From assembly GCF_001975665.1 (NCBI RefSeq), contig NZ_CP019419.1:3951501-4015500 (forward strand): a stretch of DNA of 64,000 nucleotides, given 5' to 3'. Shown piece after piece: positions 26,901-34,982 of the stretch (position 1 is the stretch's first letter; every line of letters begins with the position of its first letter). The position numbers and the translations under genes were made by a program. The notes beneath the pieces are model-generated. The model saw nothing but the letters and a program-made list of their open reading frames with translations. It was not told the origin of the DNA and searched no databases. The DNA is from Polaribacter reichenbachii (GTDB lineage Bacteria > Bacteroidota > Bacteroidia > Flavobacteriales > Flavobacteriaceae).

Positions 26901-27026
26901 AATACAAACGGACAAGAAATAAAAAGATTCGAAAATAAAGAAGCTCTAAATGTTTCTGAATTCAATGCTGGTATTTATATTATTAAAACAATTAACAACG
27001 GAGTTAAGCGTTTCATTAAATTATAA
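23979..27026 (+). CDS. Secreted choice-of-anchor I protein with inserted phytase-like esterase domain, T9SS cargo
   Basis: 1015 residues with a signal peptide (1-21). Residues about 25-265 and 650-930 both read as beta-propeller segments of the choice-of-anchor I type (MLTFTPDGSKILVANEGEPNDDY early; YIVTANEGDSRDYDGYSEEE and GSEPEAIAIG late). They are split by residues about 290-620, which match the 'esterase-like activity of phytase' domain (FSGLYFDDVNSTDTDYVFYAIPDRGPN, FEGILIDKDGNFWMCDEYRP, NRGFEAIAYD). Residues about 945-1015 (FKIYPNPVLNK ... GIYIIKTINNGVKRFIKL) are a type A sorting domain. A cell-surface phosphoesterase or phosphate-scavenging role is inference. Confidence 0.85.
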   Translation: MKKTTLLTSLMLVFSITLLTAQNELKHVSSYQTNTEGVAETVAYDVTNKRAVFTSSENNNLTFVDISTPATPTLFTTVDLSAYGGGPNSIAIHSNIIAVAVEANTKQNPGKVVFFDLSGTYINEVTVGSLPDMLTFTPDGSKILVANEGEPNDDYTVDPEGSISVIDVSSGAANATVTSINFNSYDDKKESLKNKGIRIFGNNGSATVSQDLEPEFITVIEDGTKAYVNCQEANALVVLDLTNNTILDILPLGYKNHMLGTPSVTSYTLNELVANWPALGAPAYDGGQPVVNLGGFSGLYFDDVNSTDTDYVFYAIPDRGPNDSPVSIADVSPAPTKNLRPFKLPNYQGRIAKFTLNKTNGTVTLDDQIMLTRKDGTTPITGKGNIPGYDEVPVTYTDVNTAYTNVDYTKGTEEYHALPFDEYGGDFEGILIDKDGNFWMCDEYRPAIYKFDNTGKLIERFVSEGASLLGTTNMPAGTYGAETLPEVYNKRRANRGFEAIAYDKDNHIIYAFIQSPLYNPSSGTKDNSDVIRILGVDANNGNPVSEYVYLLERNKDAGYSSSRVDKIGDAVFTENGKFLVIERDSEGPTIAHGKKYVFEIDINYATNILNTTFTGKELEELTADEIAAQSIIPVHKNKVVNLPTVGYQGSDKAEGIALLPNNEIAVLNDNDFGLAGAGVTDNSVLGIISFANDYGFDASNKDDKINITQHPTLGMFMPDAISSYNVNGLNYIVTANEGDSRDYDGYSEEERVKDLTLNTTYYPDAATLQEDENLGRLKTTTANGDYNNDGEYEQIYSYGARSFSIFDEYGNLVFDSANEFGLKIAEEEASLFNQDEEELDGRSDDKGSEPEAIAIGTIEGRTFAFIGLERQSSILMYDITDPKDVEFITYYKGNVTSNDVAPEIIKFIAASESPNGKNLLLVGYEVSGSMGILEIDDDALSISEEVADNNFKIYPNPVLNKDLKFNKTISGVIYNTNGQEIKRFENKEALNVSEFNAGIYIIKTINNGVKRFIKL

Positions 27027-27050
27027 AAACTTAAGGTCCTTAAAAGTAAA

Positions 27051-27073
27051 AATCCCGATTAATAATCGGGATT
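27051..27073 (+). terminator. Intrinsic terminator after the 1015-residue gene
   Basis: A perfect 10-bp stem AATCCCGATT/AATCGGGATT with a 3-base loop, followed by a T-run. Confidence 0.9.
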
Positions 27074-27109
27074 TTTTTTGCTTTATGATGTATCTGATTT
27101 TTCTTTTTT

Positions 27110-27730
27110 CTATTCTTTTTTCTTTTTTAAAACTTTAATTTGTTTTAAATTATCGGTAATAGGTGTTGCTGTAATTACCTTTTCACCTGGAATAAAATAG
27201 AAGAAATAAGCAGAGTTTTGCCCAACTTTACGCACATCTAATCTCGAATTGTCTTTAAAAATTAGGGTGTAATTAGGTATAATTTCTTTATTATTATATT
27301 TATGTTTCATTCCTATTCCCATTCCTGTTCGCATAGAAATAAATAGTAAAAAGAAAATAATCATCATACCAGGAATTATATTTTTCTTCTCTTTTAGTAA
27401 CTCGTACTTTTTATCCCATTTTTCTATATCATATAGTTTTCTGTACCATTTTTTCTTTCTTAAAAAAGCGTAAAAACTAAACATCCATTTGGTAAAATAC
27501 AAATACATCAACCAAAACATAAAACCTAAAAAGAGTGATATTTTCCAGTTATTGGTTAATAAACTTATAGGTGATATTAGCGCATCTAAAATAGTAGTAT
27601 AGTTTAAATAAGAAACTCCAAAAATTCCATAAAAAATAGCATCGCTTACAATACCTAAAATTATGAGGTATAAATAACCAATATAAAAATAATCTTGGAG
27701 TCCTAATTTTTCTTTTTCTATCTTAATCAT
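27110..27730 (-). CDS. Membrane protein of unknown function
   Basis: 206 residues. Three to four membrane segments are visible (about 15-37, 60-85 and 118-138), with a basic loop between (RKKKWYRKLYDIEKWDKKYELLKEKK) and a soluble C-terminal part (TLIFKDNSRLDVRKVGQNSAYFFYF). No family recognised. The start overlaps the phoH stop by four bases, so it is translated after phoH. Confidence 0.7.
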   Translation of the reverse strand: MIKIEKEKLGLQDYFYIGYLYLIILGIVSDAIFYGIFGVSYLNYTTILDALISPISLLTNNWKISLFLGFMFWLMYLYFTKWMFSFYAFLRKKKWYRKLYDIEKWDKKYELLKEKKNIIPGMMIIFFLLFISMRTGMGIGMKHKYNNKEIIPNYTLIFKDNSRLDVRKVGQNSAYFFYFIPGEKVITATPITDNLKQIKVLKKKKE

Positions 27731-28680
27731 TCAGTTTCAATACTTTTATACGCTGTAATAATTTTCTTAACCAATCTGTGTCTAACCACATCTTTATCAT
27801 CAAGAAAAACTTGTCCTATACCTTCAATATTTTTTAAGGCTAAAAGAGATTCTTTTAAACCAGAAACTTGTTTTCTTGGTAAATCTATTTGTCCTGGATC
27901 TCCTGTAATAATAAACTTAGCACTTTTACCCATTCTTGTTAAAAACATTTTCATTTGATTATGAGTAGTATTCTGTGCTTCATCTAAAATAACAAATGCG
28001 CTATCTAAAGTTCTACCTCTCATAAATGCCAAAGGTGCAATTTGAATAACTCCCTTTTCTAAATGCGATTCTAATTTTTCATGCGGAATCATATCTCGCA
28101 AAGCATCATATAAAGGTTGCATATAAGGGTCTAATTTGTCTTTTAAGTCTCCAGGTAAAAAACCTAAATTCTCACCAGATTCTACAGCAGGTCTTGTTAA
28201 AATTATTCGTCTAACATCTTTTTCTTTTAACGCTTTAACAGCCAATGCAACAGCTGTATAAGTTTTACCTGTACCTGCAGGACCAACAGCAAAAAGCATA
28301 TCATTTTTTTCCATTAACGATACCATTTTACGCTGATTTTCGGTTTGCGGTTTTATCAATTTACCACTAACACCATGCACCAAAATATCTTTTGCATTTC
28401 TTGCTGCAGTAGTTTTTTCTTCATTTCCATTAGATGTTAAAATACGTTCAATACTATTTTCGTCTAACTTGTTGTAGCGATTAAAATATTTAATTAAACG
28501 TTCTAATCGTATTTCAAATTCATCTAAAATATCTGCTTCTCCATAAATTTTAAGTTTTGATCCGCGAGCAACAATTTTAATTTTCGGGAAGTATCTTTTT
28601 AATTGCTCTATTGTACTATTCTGTGTACCAAAGAAATCTTTTGGGTTAATTTCCGTTAACTCTATAATGCGTTCGTTCAA
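27727..28680 (-). CDS. PhoH-like ATPase
   Basis: 317 residues. A short N-terminal RNA-binding-like region (KIVARGSKLKIYGEADILDEFE) precedes the PhoH ATPase domain with Walker A VGPAGTGKTYTA, the ILTRPAVESGENLGFLPGDLK block, Walker B FVILDEAQNTTHNQMKMFLTR and ITGDPGQIDLP. PhoH proteins are cytoplasmic ATPases or helicases linked to RNA metabolism; in many bacteria they pair with ybeY, which is not adjacent here. Divergent from the SAM hydroxide adenosyltransferase gene. Confidence 0.92.
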   Translation of the reverse strand: MNERIIELTEINPKDFFGTQNSTIEQLKRYFPKIKIVARGSKLKIYGEADILDEFEIRLERLIKYFNRYNKLDENSIERILTSNGNEEKTTAARNAKDILVHGVSGKLIKPQTENQRKMVSLMEKNDMLFAVGPAGTGKTYTAVALAVKALKEKDVRRIILTRPAVESGENLGFLPGDLKDKLDPYMQPLYDALRDMIPHEKLESHLEKGVIQIAPLAFMRGRTLDSAFVILDEAQNTTHNQMKMFLTRMGKSAKFIITGDPGQIDLPRKQVSGLKESLLALKNIEGIGQVFLDDKDVVRHRLVKKIITAYKSIETE

Positions 28681-28750
28681 ATGATTATATTTTATATTTT
28701 GTTACAATTTTATTTCAACTAAAAGTAGTAATTAAAACTACTAAAATGAT

Positions 28751-28758
28751 TAGATTTG
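28751..28758 (+). promoter_or_regulatory. -7 element, SAM hydroxide adenosyltransferase gene
   Basis: Exact TAnnTTTG match (TAGATTTG), 48 bases before the ATG at 28807. Confidence 0.4.
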
Positions 28759-28806
28759 CTTAAAATAGTTAACAACTTTTACACAATTAATTAACAGTAA
28801 ATATTA

Positions 28807-29667
28807 ATGTCTTTAATTACTTTAACAACCGATTTTGGAACTAAAGATCACTTTGTAGGTGCTGTAAAAGGGGCTATTTACACAGAATTGGCAGATGCTA
28901 GAATTGTAGATATTACACACGAAATATCTCCATTTAACATTACAGAAACTGCGTATATTTTAAAAAATTCTTACAAAAGTTTTCCTAAAGGCACTATACA
29001 TATTATTGGTGTAGATTCTGAGCTGAGTAAAGATAACAAGCATATTGCGATGTCTTTAGACGATCATTTTTTTGTATGTCCAGATAATGGATTAATCTCA
29101 ATGATTGCATCAGAAATTAACCCTACAAAAATTGTAGAAATTAATATTCATGATAGAATTGAAAGTAGTTTTCCTGTTTTAGATGTGTTTGTAAAAGTTG
29201 CTTGTTTTATTGCCAGAGGTGGAAATTTAACGGTTATTGGTAGAGAAATTTACGATTTTAAAAAGTTAGTAGAAATTCAGCCAAAAGTAAATCAAGCACA
29301 AAATCAAATTATTGGTGGTGTTTTATATATTGATAATTATGGAAATTTAATAACCAACATCAGCAAAAAAATGTTTAATGATATTGGTAAAGGAAGAGGT
29401 TTTAAAATTAATGCTTCTCGTTATTCTTTTACTAAAATTTTTACCAAATACAATGAAATTACTGGTGATAGTGCCCATGACAGCTATCAATACGATGGTA
29501 GTAAATTGGCCATTTTTAATTCTGCTGGTTTTTTAGAAATTGCCATATATAGAAGCAATTTAAAAACAGTTGGTGGTGCTTCTACGTTGTTAGGTTTAGA
29601 ATATAGAGATCCTATTATTATTGATTTTTTTACAGAAACTAAACCAGAATACTCGTCTTTATCTTAA
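28807..29667 (+). CDS. SAM hydroxide adenosyltransferase (DUF62)
   Basis: 286 residues. The opening LITLTTDFGTKDHFVGAVKG and the block ADARIVDITHEISPFNI are typical of this family, which hydrolyses S-adenosylmethionine to adenosine and methionine with hydroxide as nucleophile; it is related to fluorinases and chlorinases. YIDNYGNLITNI in the C-terminal domain is also conserved. The chlorinase/fluorinase specificity loop is not expected here, so the hydroxide enzyme is the likely assignment. The ABM-like gene starts 6 bases later. Confidence 0.88.
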   Translation: MSLITLTTDFGTKDHFVGAVKGAIYTELADARIVDITHEISPFNITETAYILKNSYKSFPKGTIHIIGVDSELSKDNKHIAMSLDDHFFVCPDNGLISMIASEINPTKIVEINIHDRIESSFPVLDVFVKVACFIARGGNLTVIGREIYDFKKLVEIQPKVNQAQNQIIGGVLYIDNYGNLITNISKKMFNDIGKGRGFKINASRYSFTKIFTKYNEITGDSAHDSYQYDGSKLAIFNSAGFLEIAIYRSNLKTVGGASTLLGLEYRDPIIIDFFTETKPEYSSLS

Positions 29668-29673
29668 TTATTT

Positions 29674-29970
29674 ATGTTTGTTAGAATTGTAAAAATGAGT
29701 TTACACTCTAAATATATTGCTGATTTTCAAGAAATGTTTGATGAAAAAAAAGCAGTAATCAGAAATTCTGAAGGATGTAAATTGTTAGAATTATATCAAG
29801 ATAAAAATAATCCTGAACTATTTTTCACATACTCTTATTGGGAAAATGAAAGTGATTTAGAAAATTATAGAAATTCTGAGTTTTTTAAACAAACTTGGCA
29901 ACAAACCAAAGGCTATTTTAACGATAAACCTGAAGCTTGGAGTGTAGATAAAAGAGTTAGTATTCAGTAA
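29674..29970 (+). CDS. Antibiotic biosynthesis monooxygenase (ABM)-fold protein
   Basis: 98 residues. The ferredoxin-like ABM pattern is visible: [35 protein letters not shown] and [22 protein letters not shown]. Family members act on quinones or heme, but many small ones have unknown roles. It lies 6 bases after the SAM enzyme gene, so is probably co-transcribed. Its CAG-TAA end is the first unit of the 7-bp tandem repeat that follows, so the natural stop codon may have been overwritten by the repeat. Confidence 0.8.
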   Translation: MFVRIVKMSLHSKYIADFQEMFDEKKAVIRNSEGCKLLELYQDKNNPELFFTYSYWENESDLENYRNSEFFKQTWQQTKGYFNDKPEAWSVDKRVSIQ

Positions 29971-30085
29971 GCAGTAAGCAGTAAGCAGTAAGCAGTAAGC
30001 AGTAAGCAGTAAGCAGTAAGCAGTAAGCAGTAAGCAGTAAGCAGTAAGCAGTAAGCAGTAAGCAGTAAGCAGTAAGCAGTAAGCA
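29965..30085. repeat. 7-bp tandem repeat, unit CAGTAAG, about 17 copies
   Basis: 121 bases of perfect head-to-tail CAGTAAG, beginning with the last sense codon and stop of the ABM gene and ending 9 bases before the next ATG. Because 7 is not a multiple of 3, every forward frame meets TAA within 21 bases. Confidence 0.98.
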
Positions 30086-30094
30086 AATTTAAAA

Positions 30095-30619
30095 ATGAAT
30101 TTTGATTTTAAAAATTTTCCTGAAATTAAAACTGAAAGATTACTTTTAAGAGAAGCTACTTTTAAGGATATAAATTCAGTTTATGAATTACGTTCTTCTA
30201 AAGAAATAAATAAATTTGTTGGCACAAAAAGAGTCAAAAATTTAGAGGAAGCTAAAGATTTTATTGAAGTTTGTAACAATTTATATCAAAAAGAAAAAAG
30301 GATATTTTGGTTGATAGCATATCAAACTCAAGTAATTGGCAGCATTGTTTTACATCAAATTGATATTCCTAAAAATTATGCTGAAATTGGTTATAAATTA
30401 AAACCAGAATTTCAACAAAAGGGATTAATGACAGAAGCAATGCAATCAGTTTTAGGATTTGGAAAATCAAAAATGAAATTGAAAACCATAGAAGCTTTTA
30501 CACATAAAAATAATTTAGCTTCAATTGCGTTGTTAGAGAAACTTGATTTTGTTTTTCAGCCCAATAGAAAATGTAAAACTTTTGATTTTAATCGAATTTA
30601 TAAATTAGAAATAAACTAA
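30095..30619 (+). CDS. GNAT N-acetyltransferase, RimJ/RimL-like
   Basis: 174 residues. The opening [20 protein letters not shown] and the acetyl-CoA-binding segment [25 protein letters not shown] (around 100-125) are those of the RimJ/RimL-type acetyltransferases that modify protein N-termini or small amines. The substrate is unknown. It starts 9 bases after the CAGTAAG array and ends directly at gldF (no gap), so it is probably read into gldF. Confidence 0.85.
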   Translation: MNFDFKNFPEIKTERLLLREATFKDINSVYELRSSKEINKFVGTKRVKNLEEAKDFIEVCNNLYQKEKRIFWLIAYQTQVIGSIVLHQIDIPKNYAEIGYKLKPEFQQKGLMTEAMQSVLGFGKSKMKLKTIEAFTHKNNLASIALLEKLDFVFQPNRKCKTFDFNRIYKLEIN

Positions 30620-31339
30620 ATGTATCCTATTCTAAAAAAAGAATTCAACTCATTTTTCGCAAGCCCAATTGCCTATTTGGTTATTGGTGTTTTCTTGCTC
30701 ATAAATGGTTTGTTTCTATTTATATTTAACGACGATTTTAACATTTTAAATGCTGGTTTTGCAGATGTAACTCCGTTTTTTTATTTAGCACCTTGGGTGT
30801 TTTTATTTTTGATTCCTGCATTAACAATGAAAAGTTTTGCTGATGAATTTAACACAGGTACAATTGAGCTTTTGAAAACAAAACCCATTTCTGATTGGCA
30901 AATAATTCTGGGCAAATTTTGGGCTTCTCTCCTATTGGTTTGCATTGCTATTATTCCCACTTTTATTTATGTTTATACCGTTTTTCAATTAGGAAATCCT
31001 ACAGGAAATATCGATTTTGGTAGCACCATTGGTTCTTATATTGGTTTGTTATTTTTAGCTGCAACTTACACATCAGTAGGTTTATTTACATCAACTTTAT
31101 CTAAAAATCAGATTGTTGCATTTATTTTAGGTGTTTTTATAACGTTTTTTTTGTTCTACGGATTTGATGCTATTGCAACTTCTTTTGGTAACAGTAGTTT
31201 AACCATTCAACAATTAGGTATCAACGAACATTTTAAAAGTATTTCTAGGGGAGTTATAGACACAAGAGATCTTATTTACTTTTTAAGTGTTACATTTTTC
31301 TTTTTATTCATCACTAAAACACGTTTAGACAATGAATAA
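30620..31339 (+). CDS. gldF: Gliding-motility ABC transporter permease GldF
   Basis: 239 residues with six membrane segments. MYPILKKEFNSFFASPIAYL, the segment LIPALTMKSFADEFNTGTIELLKTKPISDWQ and the small-residue-rich last helices are the ABC-2-type permease pattern of GldF. With GldG and the ATPase GldA (not in this window) it forms a transporter once tied to gliding; gliding itself depends on the type IX system. It begins right after the GNAT stop and overlaps gldG by 8 bases. Confidence 0.9.
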   Translation: MYPILKKEFNSFFASPIAYLVIGVFLLINGLFLFIFNDDFNILNAGFADVTPFFYLAPWVFLFLIPALTMKSFADEFNTGTIELLKTKPISDWQIILGKFWASLLLVCIAIIPTFIYVYTVFQLGNPTGNIDFGSTIGSYIGLLFLAATYTSVGLFTSTLSKNQIVAFILGVFITFFLFYGFDAIATSFGNSSLTIQQLGINEHFKSISRGVIDTRDLIYFLSVTFFFLFITKTRLDNE

Positions 31340-32972
31340 AAAAATCAAAAATATAAGTTTCATCATCATTGGTTTAATTGTTTTAAACATTGCAAATCAA
31401 TCTTTTTACCAACGTTTCGATTTAACTTCAGATAAACGCTATACGTTATCAGAAACTACAAATTTAATTTTATCAAAAGTTAAAAAACCACTTTTTATAA
31501 CGGTTTATTTAGAAGGGGATTTTCCATCAGAATTTAAAAGATTACAAGTTGAAACGCGTCAATATTTAGAAGAGTTATCAGCAAAAAACAGTCAAATAAA
31601 AATCCATTTTGAAAATCCTGATGATCAAAGAGAAGAATTGATTAAAAGAGGAATGATGCCAAGCCAATTAACGGTAGAAGAAGATGGTAAATTATCTGAA
31701 GCCATTATTTTTCCTTGGGCAGAAATTGTTTTTGGTGAAAAATCAGAAATCGTTTCTTTATTACCAACAGGAATTGTGGCTAGCCAAGAAGAACAATTGC
31801 AAAAAGCGATAGAAAATTTAGAATACAGTTTTTCTGAAGCTATAAATTCCATCCATCAGAAAAAACAAAAAAGCGTTGCTGTACTTACAGGAAATGGCGA
31901 ATTGCAAGACATTTATCAATATAGTTTTTTAAGCGAAGTTGCTAAGAAATACAAATTGGCAAAATTCACTTTAGATTCTGTTGCTACAAATCCGCAGCAA
32001 ACTTTACAAGATTTAAGCTCTTTAGATTTGGCAATAATTGCAAAACCAACTCAAAAATTTACAGAGAAAGAAAAGCTAGTTTTAGATCAATACATTACAA
32101 ATGGAGGTAAAACTTTGTGGATGTTAGACAATGTGCAAGCAAATCAAGACAGTTTATTTAATGGAGGTAGGATGTTGGCTTATCCAAGAGATTTAAACTT
32201 AACAGATTTATTATTTTCTTACGGAATTCGAATAAACACTACAATAATTAAAGATTTGTATGCAGCTCAAATTCCGCTAGCGACTGGTAATGTTGGCAAT
32301 CAACCACAATTTCAAAATTTCGATTGGTTTTACCATCCTTTGGTTAGTGCAAATCCGAATCATTCTATTACAAAAAATGTAGCTCCTGTTCGTTTGCAGT
32401 TTGCAAATCAGATAGATACTTTAAAAAATAATATTAAAAAAATTCCTTTGTTGATGAGTTCTCCTTTAACTCAAAAAGTAGGAACACCAACAATAATCGA
32501 GTTACAATCTATTGCTGATGAACCTCAGGAAAAAGATTACATTTCTGGAAATCAATTATTTGGTGTTTTATTAGAAGGTGATTTTAAATCGGCTTATAAA
32601 AACAGAGTTAAACCTTTTGAAACCAAACTTTTTAAAGCAAATGCAATCAATAATAAAATGATTGTTATTGCTGATGGTGATGTTGGAAAAAACCAACTTT
32701 TAAAAGGACAACCCACTGATTTATCTACAGACAAATGGACAAACCAACAATTTGGAAACAAAGATTTCTTAATAAATGCTGTAGATTATTTATTGGATGA
32801 TTCTGGGTTAATCAACCTAAGAAATAAAACTTTACAAATTAGAATGTTAGATAAGCAAAAGGCATTTAAAGAACGTACTTTTTGGCAGTTTTTAAATGTT
32901 GTTTTACCTTTAATTTTATTGGTTTTATTCGGTTTTGTTTTTAATTATTTACGTAAGAAGAAATATAGTTAG
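31332..32972 (+). CDS. gldG: Gliding-motility ABC transporter component GldG
   Basis: 546 residues. An N-terminal membrane helix (ISFIIIGLIVLNIANQSFY), a large periplasmic part with the gldG block RFDLTSDKRYTLSETTNLIL and a DUF4350/GldG-like domain (VAVLTGNGELQDIYQYSFL ... GGKTLWMLDN), then a C-terminal helix (FLNVVLPLILLVLFGFVFNYL). It overlaps gldF by 8 bases, as in other flavobacteria. Its TAG stop is the first unit of the 7-bp TTAGATG array. Confidence 0.9.
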   Translation: MNKKIKNISFIIIGLIVLNIANQSFYQRFDLTSDKRYTLSETTNLILSKVKKPLFITVYLEGDFPSEFKRLQVETRQYLEELSAKNSQIKIHFENPDDQREELIKRGMMPSQLTVEEDGKLSEAIIFPWAEIVFGEKSEIVSLLPTGIVASQEEQLQKAIENLEYSFSEAINSIHQKKQKSVAVLTGNGELQDIYQYSFLSEVAKKYKLAKFTLDSVATNPQQTLQDLSSLDLAIIAKPTQKFTEKEKLVLDQYITNGGKTLWMLDNVQANQDSLFNGGRMLAYPRDLNLTDLLFSYGIRINTTIIKDLYAAQIPLATGNVGNQPQFQNFDWFYHPLVSANPNHSITKNVAPVRLQFANQIDTLKNNIKKIPLLMSSPLTQKVGTPTIIELQSIADEPQEKDYISGNQLFGVLLEGDFKSAYKNRVKPFETKLFKANAINNKMIVIADGDVGKNQLLKGQPTDLSTDKWTNQQFGNKDFLINAVDYLLDDSGLINLRNKTLQIRMLDKQKAFKERTFWQFLNVVLPLILLVLFGFVFNYLRKKKYS

Positions 32973-33127
32973 ATGTTAGATGTTAGATGTTAGATGTTAG
33001 ATGTTAGATGTTAGCAAAAATGAAAAATTAGTCAAACTTATTAAACTTTAAATTTTATCCAAACTTTGAACTTTAAACTCAGAACTTTGAAACTTTGAAA
33101 CTTTGAAACTTTGAAACTTTGAAACTT
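32969..33127. repeat. Composite repeat A: TTAGATG array, 48-base core, AACTTTGA array
   Basis: Six perfect TTAGATG units (32969-33010) begin at the gldG stop. A 48-base core follows (33010-33057), also present identically at 46705-46752, then about 5.6 units of AACTTTGA (33083-33127). The right end reaches the stop codon of the convergent epimerase gene at 33126. Confidence 0.95.
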
Positions 33128-33890
33128 AAAATGAAAGTAAATCATCGTGAATAAACTCATACTTTAAAACTTTCTGAATTTTATCCGAAGAAATTATTTT
33201 CCATTCATAAACAGCATTAAATTCAAATTCTGGGATTTCAAAACCAGCACTCAACTTGGCTAACGTGTAAAATTCTCTTCTTGTTGGGTGATGATTAGAA
33301 CAAGCATTAAACGTTTCGTTCCAGGAATTTTGATTAATGATTTCGTGAATGATTTCTATACAATCTTCTCTATGAATCATATTTACAAAACCTTTGGGTT
33401 GTGGAATTTTTCTACCATTTTTAAACCAATTATAAGGCTGTCTATTACCACCAAACAAACCTGCAAAACGAATAATTGTAGTTTCAAAAAAGGTGTTTTC
33501 TCTAAATAAATTTTCAATTTCTACTAAAGGATGATTTTTTAAAACCTCATCTTCTTCTGTCATCACTTTATTAATTCGCCCATACACAGAAGTAGAACTT
33601 ATAAAAATTACTTTTTGAATAGATGATTCTTGTATTTGAGCTATTAAATTTTCAAAACCATCAATATCTTTAGAAGTTATAGCAATAATTAAAATATCTG
33701 AATCTAAAAAAGCATCAAATTCTTCATTTTCAGAAATATCAACCAAATACGTTTCAATACCCAAATCTTCTAAAACATCTATTTTTTCTTCGGATGTTGT
33801 AGAACCTTTTACAGAAAAACCATCCTCTAAAAAAGAGACAGCCAAAGGTTTACCTAACCAACCACAACCTAAAATGCTAATATTTTTCAT
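33126..33890 (-). CDS. NAD(P)-dependent epimerase/dehydratase-like protein (YeeZ-like)
   Basis: 254 residues with an N-terminal Rossmann motif ISILGCGWLGKPLA (4-17), the segment KVIFISSTSVYGRINKVMTEEDE, and RFAGLFGGNRQPYNWF. This is the short atypical SDR/YeeZ form, in which the glycine motif is GxGxLG. The substrate is unknown. It is convergent with gldFG; the composite repeat lies between. A -7 element lies 22 bases upstream of the start. Confidence 0.82.
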   Translation of the reverse strand: MKNISILGCGWLGKPLAVSFLEDGFSVKGSTTSEEKIDVLEDLGIETYLVDISENEEFDAFLDSDILIIAITSKDIDGFENLIAQIQESSIQKVIFISSTSVYGRINKVMTEEDEVLKNHPLVEIENLFRENTFFETTIIRFAGLFGGNRQPYNWFKNGRKIPQPKGFVNMIHREDCIEIIHEIINQNSWNETFNACSNHHPTRREFYTLAKLSAGFEIPEFEFNAVYEWKIISSDKIQKVLKYEFIHDDLLSF

Positions 33891-33911
33891 CTATTACTGC
33901 CTTTAATGATA

Positions 33912-33919
33912 CAAAGATA
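33912..33919 (-). promoter_or_regulatory. -7 element of the YeeZ-like gene
   Basis: Exact TAnnTTTG match on the minus strand (TATCTTTG), predicting a short leader of about 18 bases. Confidence 0.45.
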
Positions 33920-33957
33920 CAATCCCTTTTTAAGGTTTTGTTAACATTAGTCACTTT

Positions 33958-33988
33958 TTGAAATTGTAATTTTGAAGTTGTACTTTTG
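33958..33988 (+). promoter_or_regulatory. Tandem promoter elements, DUF2911 gene
   Basis: Two exact -7 elements, TAATTTTG (33967-33974) and TACTTTTG (33981-33988). The second has a TTG at 33958-33960 with a 20-base spacer, a complete Bacteroidota promoter. The predicted leader is about 28 bases. Confidence 0.6.
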
Positions 33989-34019
33989 AAAGTAATTAAA
34001 AACTAAAATCAACTTATTT

Positions 34020-34868
34020 ATGAAAAAAATTATATTATCATTATTTGTAGCAGCAATGTCTTTTTCTGCAAACGCACAAATTAAAACTCCAGCTCCAAGT
34101 CCGTTTCAAAAAATTGAACAAATTGTTGGCTTAACAGATGTAACTGTAGAATATTCAAGACCAGGTGTAAAAGGAAGAAAAATATTTGGAGGATTAGAAG
34201 ATTATGGTAAAGTTTGGAGAACTGGTGCCAACCAAAATACTAAAGTAACCTTTAGTACTGATGTAACTGTTGCAGGTACTAAAGTTAAAAAAGGCACTTA
34301 TGCTTTATACACAATTCCAGGAGAAAAAACTTGGGATATTATGTTATATGCTGATGCTACAAACTGGGGAAATCCTGCAAAATGGGATGAATCTAAAGTG
34401 GTTGTTAAAGTAAATGTACCAGTTATAGAAATACCAATGATTATTGAAACGTTAACCATTTCTTTTGATGATTTAACGAACAATTCTGCAGTTTTAGGTA
34501 TTATGTGGGAAAACACTTATGTAGGTTTAGAATTTGAAACACCTACAGATGCTATGGTTTCTGCTGAAATAGAAAAAATTATGCAGGGTCCTTCTGCTGA
34601 TGATTATTATGCAGCAGCAGCTTATAATTTAAGTGCTGGTAAAGACATAGAAAAAGCAAAAACTTGGATTGATAAAGCTGTAGAAATGACTGCTGATGCT
34701 CCTAAATTTTGGTTTTTAAGAAGACAATCTTTAATTTATGCTAAAGCAGGAGATAAAAGCGGAGCAATTAAAGCCGCAAAAGAATCTTTAAAATATGCTA
34801 AAAAAGCAAATAACGGAGGTTATATTAAAATGAATACAGCTTCTTTAAAAGAATGGGGAGCAATGTAA
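34020..34868 (+). CDS. Secreted DUF2911 protein with TPR-like C-terminus
   Basis: 282 residues. Signal peptide (KKIILSLFVAAMSFSANAQ), then the DUF2911 core (about 25-175: VEYSRPGVKGRKIFGGL, KVWRTGANQNTKVTFSTDV, KKGTYALYTIPGEKTWDIML), then a helical part (about 195-275) with TPR-like pairs (YYAAAAYNLSAGKDIEKAKTW, AGDKSGAIKAAKESLKYAKK). DUF2911 is common in Bacteroidota; its function is not known. It is monocistronic with a strong promoter and terminator, which suggests steady high expression. Confidence 0.88.
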   Translation: MKKIILSLFVAAMSFSANAQIKTPAPSPFQKIEQIVGLTDVTVEYSRPGVKGRKIFGGLEDYGKVWRTGANQNTKVTFSTDVTVAGTKVKKGTYALYTIPGEKTWDIMLYADATNWGNPAKWDESKVVVKVNVPVIEIPMIIETLTISFDDLTNNSAVLGIMWENTYVGLEFETPTDAMVSAEIEKIMQGPSADDYYAAAAYNLSAGKDIEKAKTWIDKAVEMTADAPKFWFLRRQSLIYAKAGDKSGAIKAAKESLKYAKKANNGGYIKMNTASLKEWGAM

Positions 34869-34896
34869 AATGCTTTTTATTTTTTATAAAATTTAA

Positions 34897-34920
34897 AAAC
34901 TCAAGCTTATGCTTGAGTTT
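34897..34920 (+). terminator. Intrinsic terminator after the DUF2911 gene
   Basis: A perfect 10-bp stem AAACTCAAGC/GCTTGAGTTT with a 4-base loop and a T-run. Confidence 0.92.
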
Positions 34921-34982
34921 TTTTTATTGGGTAATATTTATGTTATTTAAATGTCAATAAATTAAAAATGTTTTTTCATTTT

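Noticed and set aside
29965..30085. CRISPR array
   Set aside because: The units are 7 bases with no spacers; it is a simple tandem repeat.
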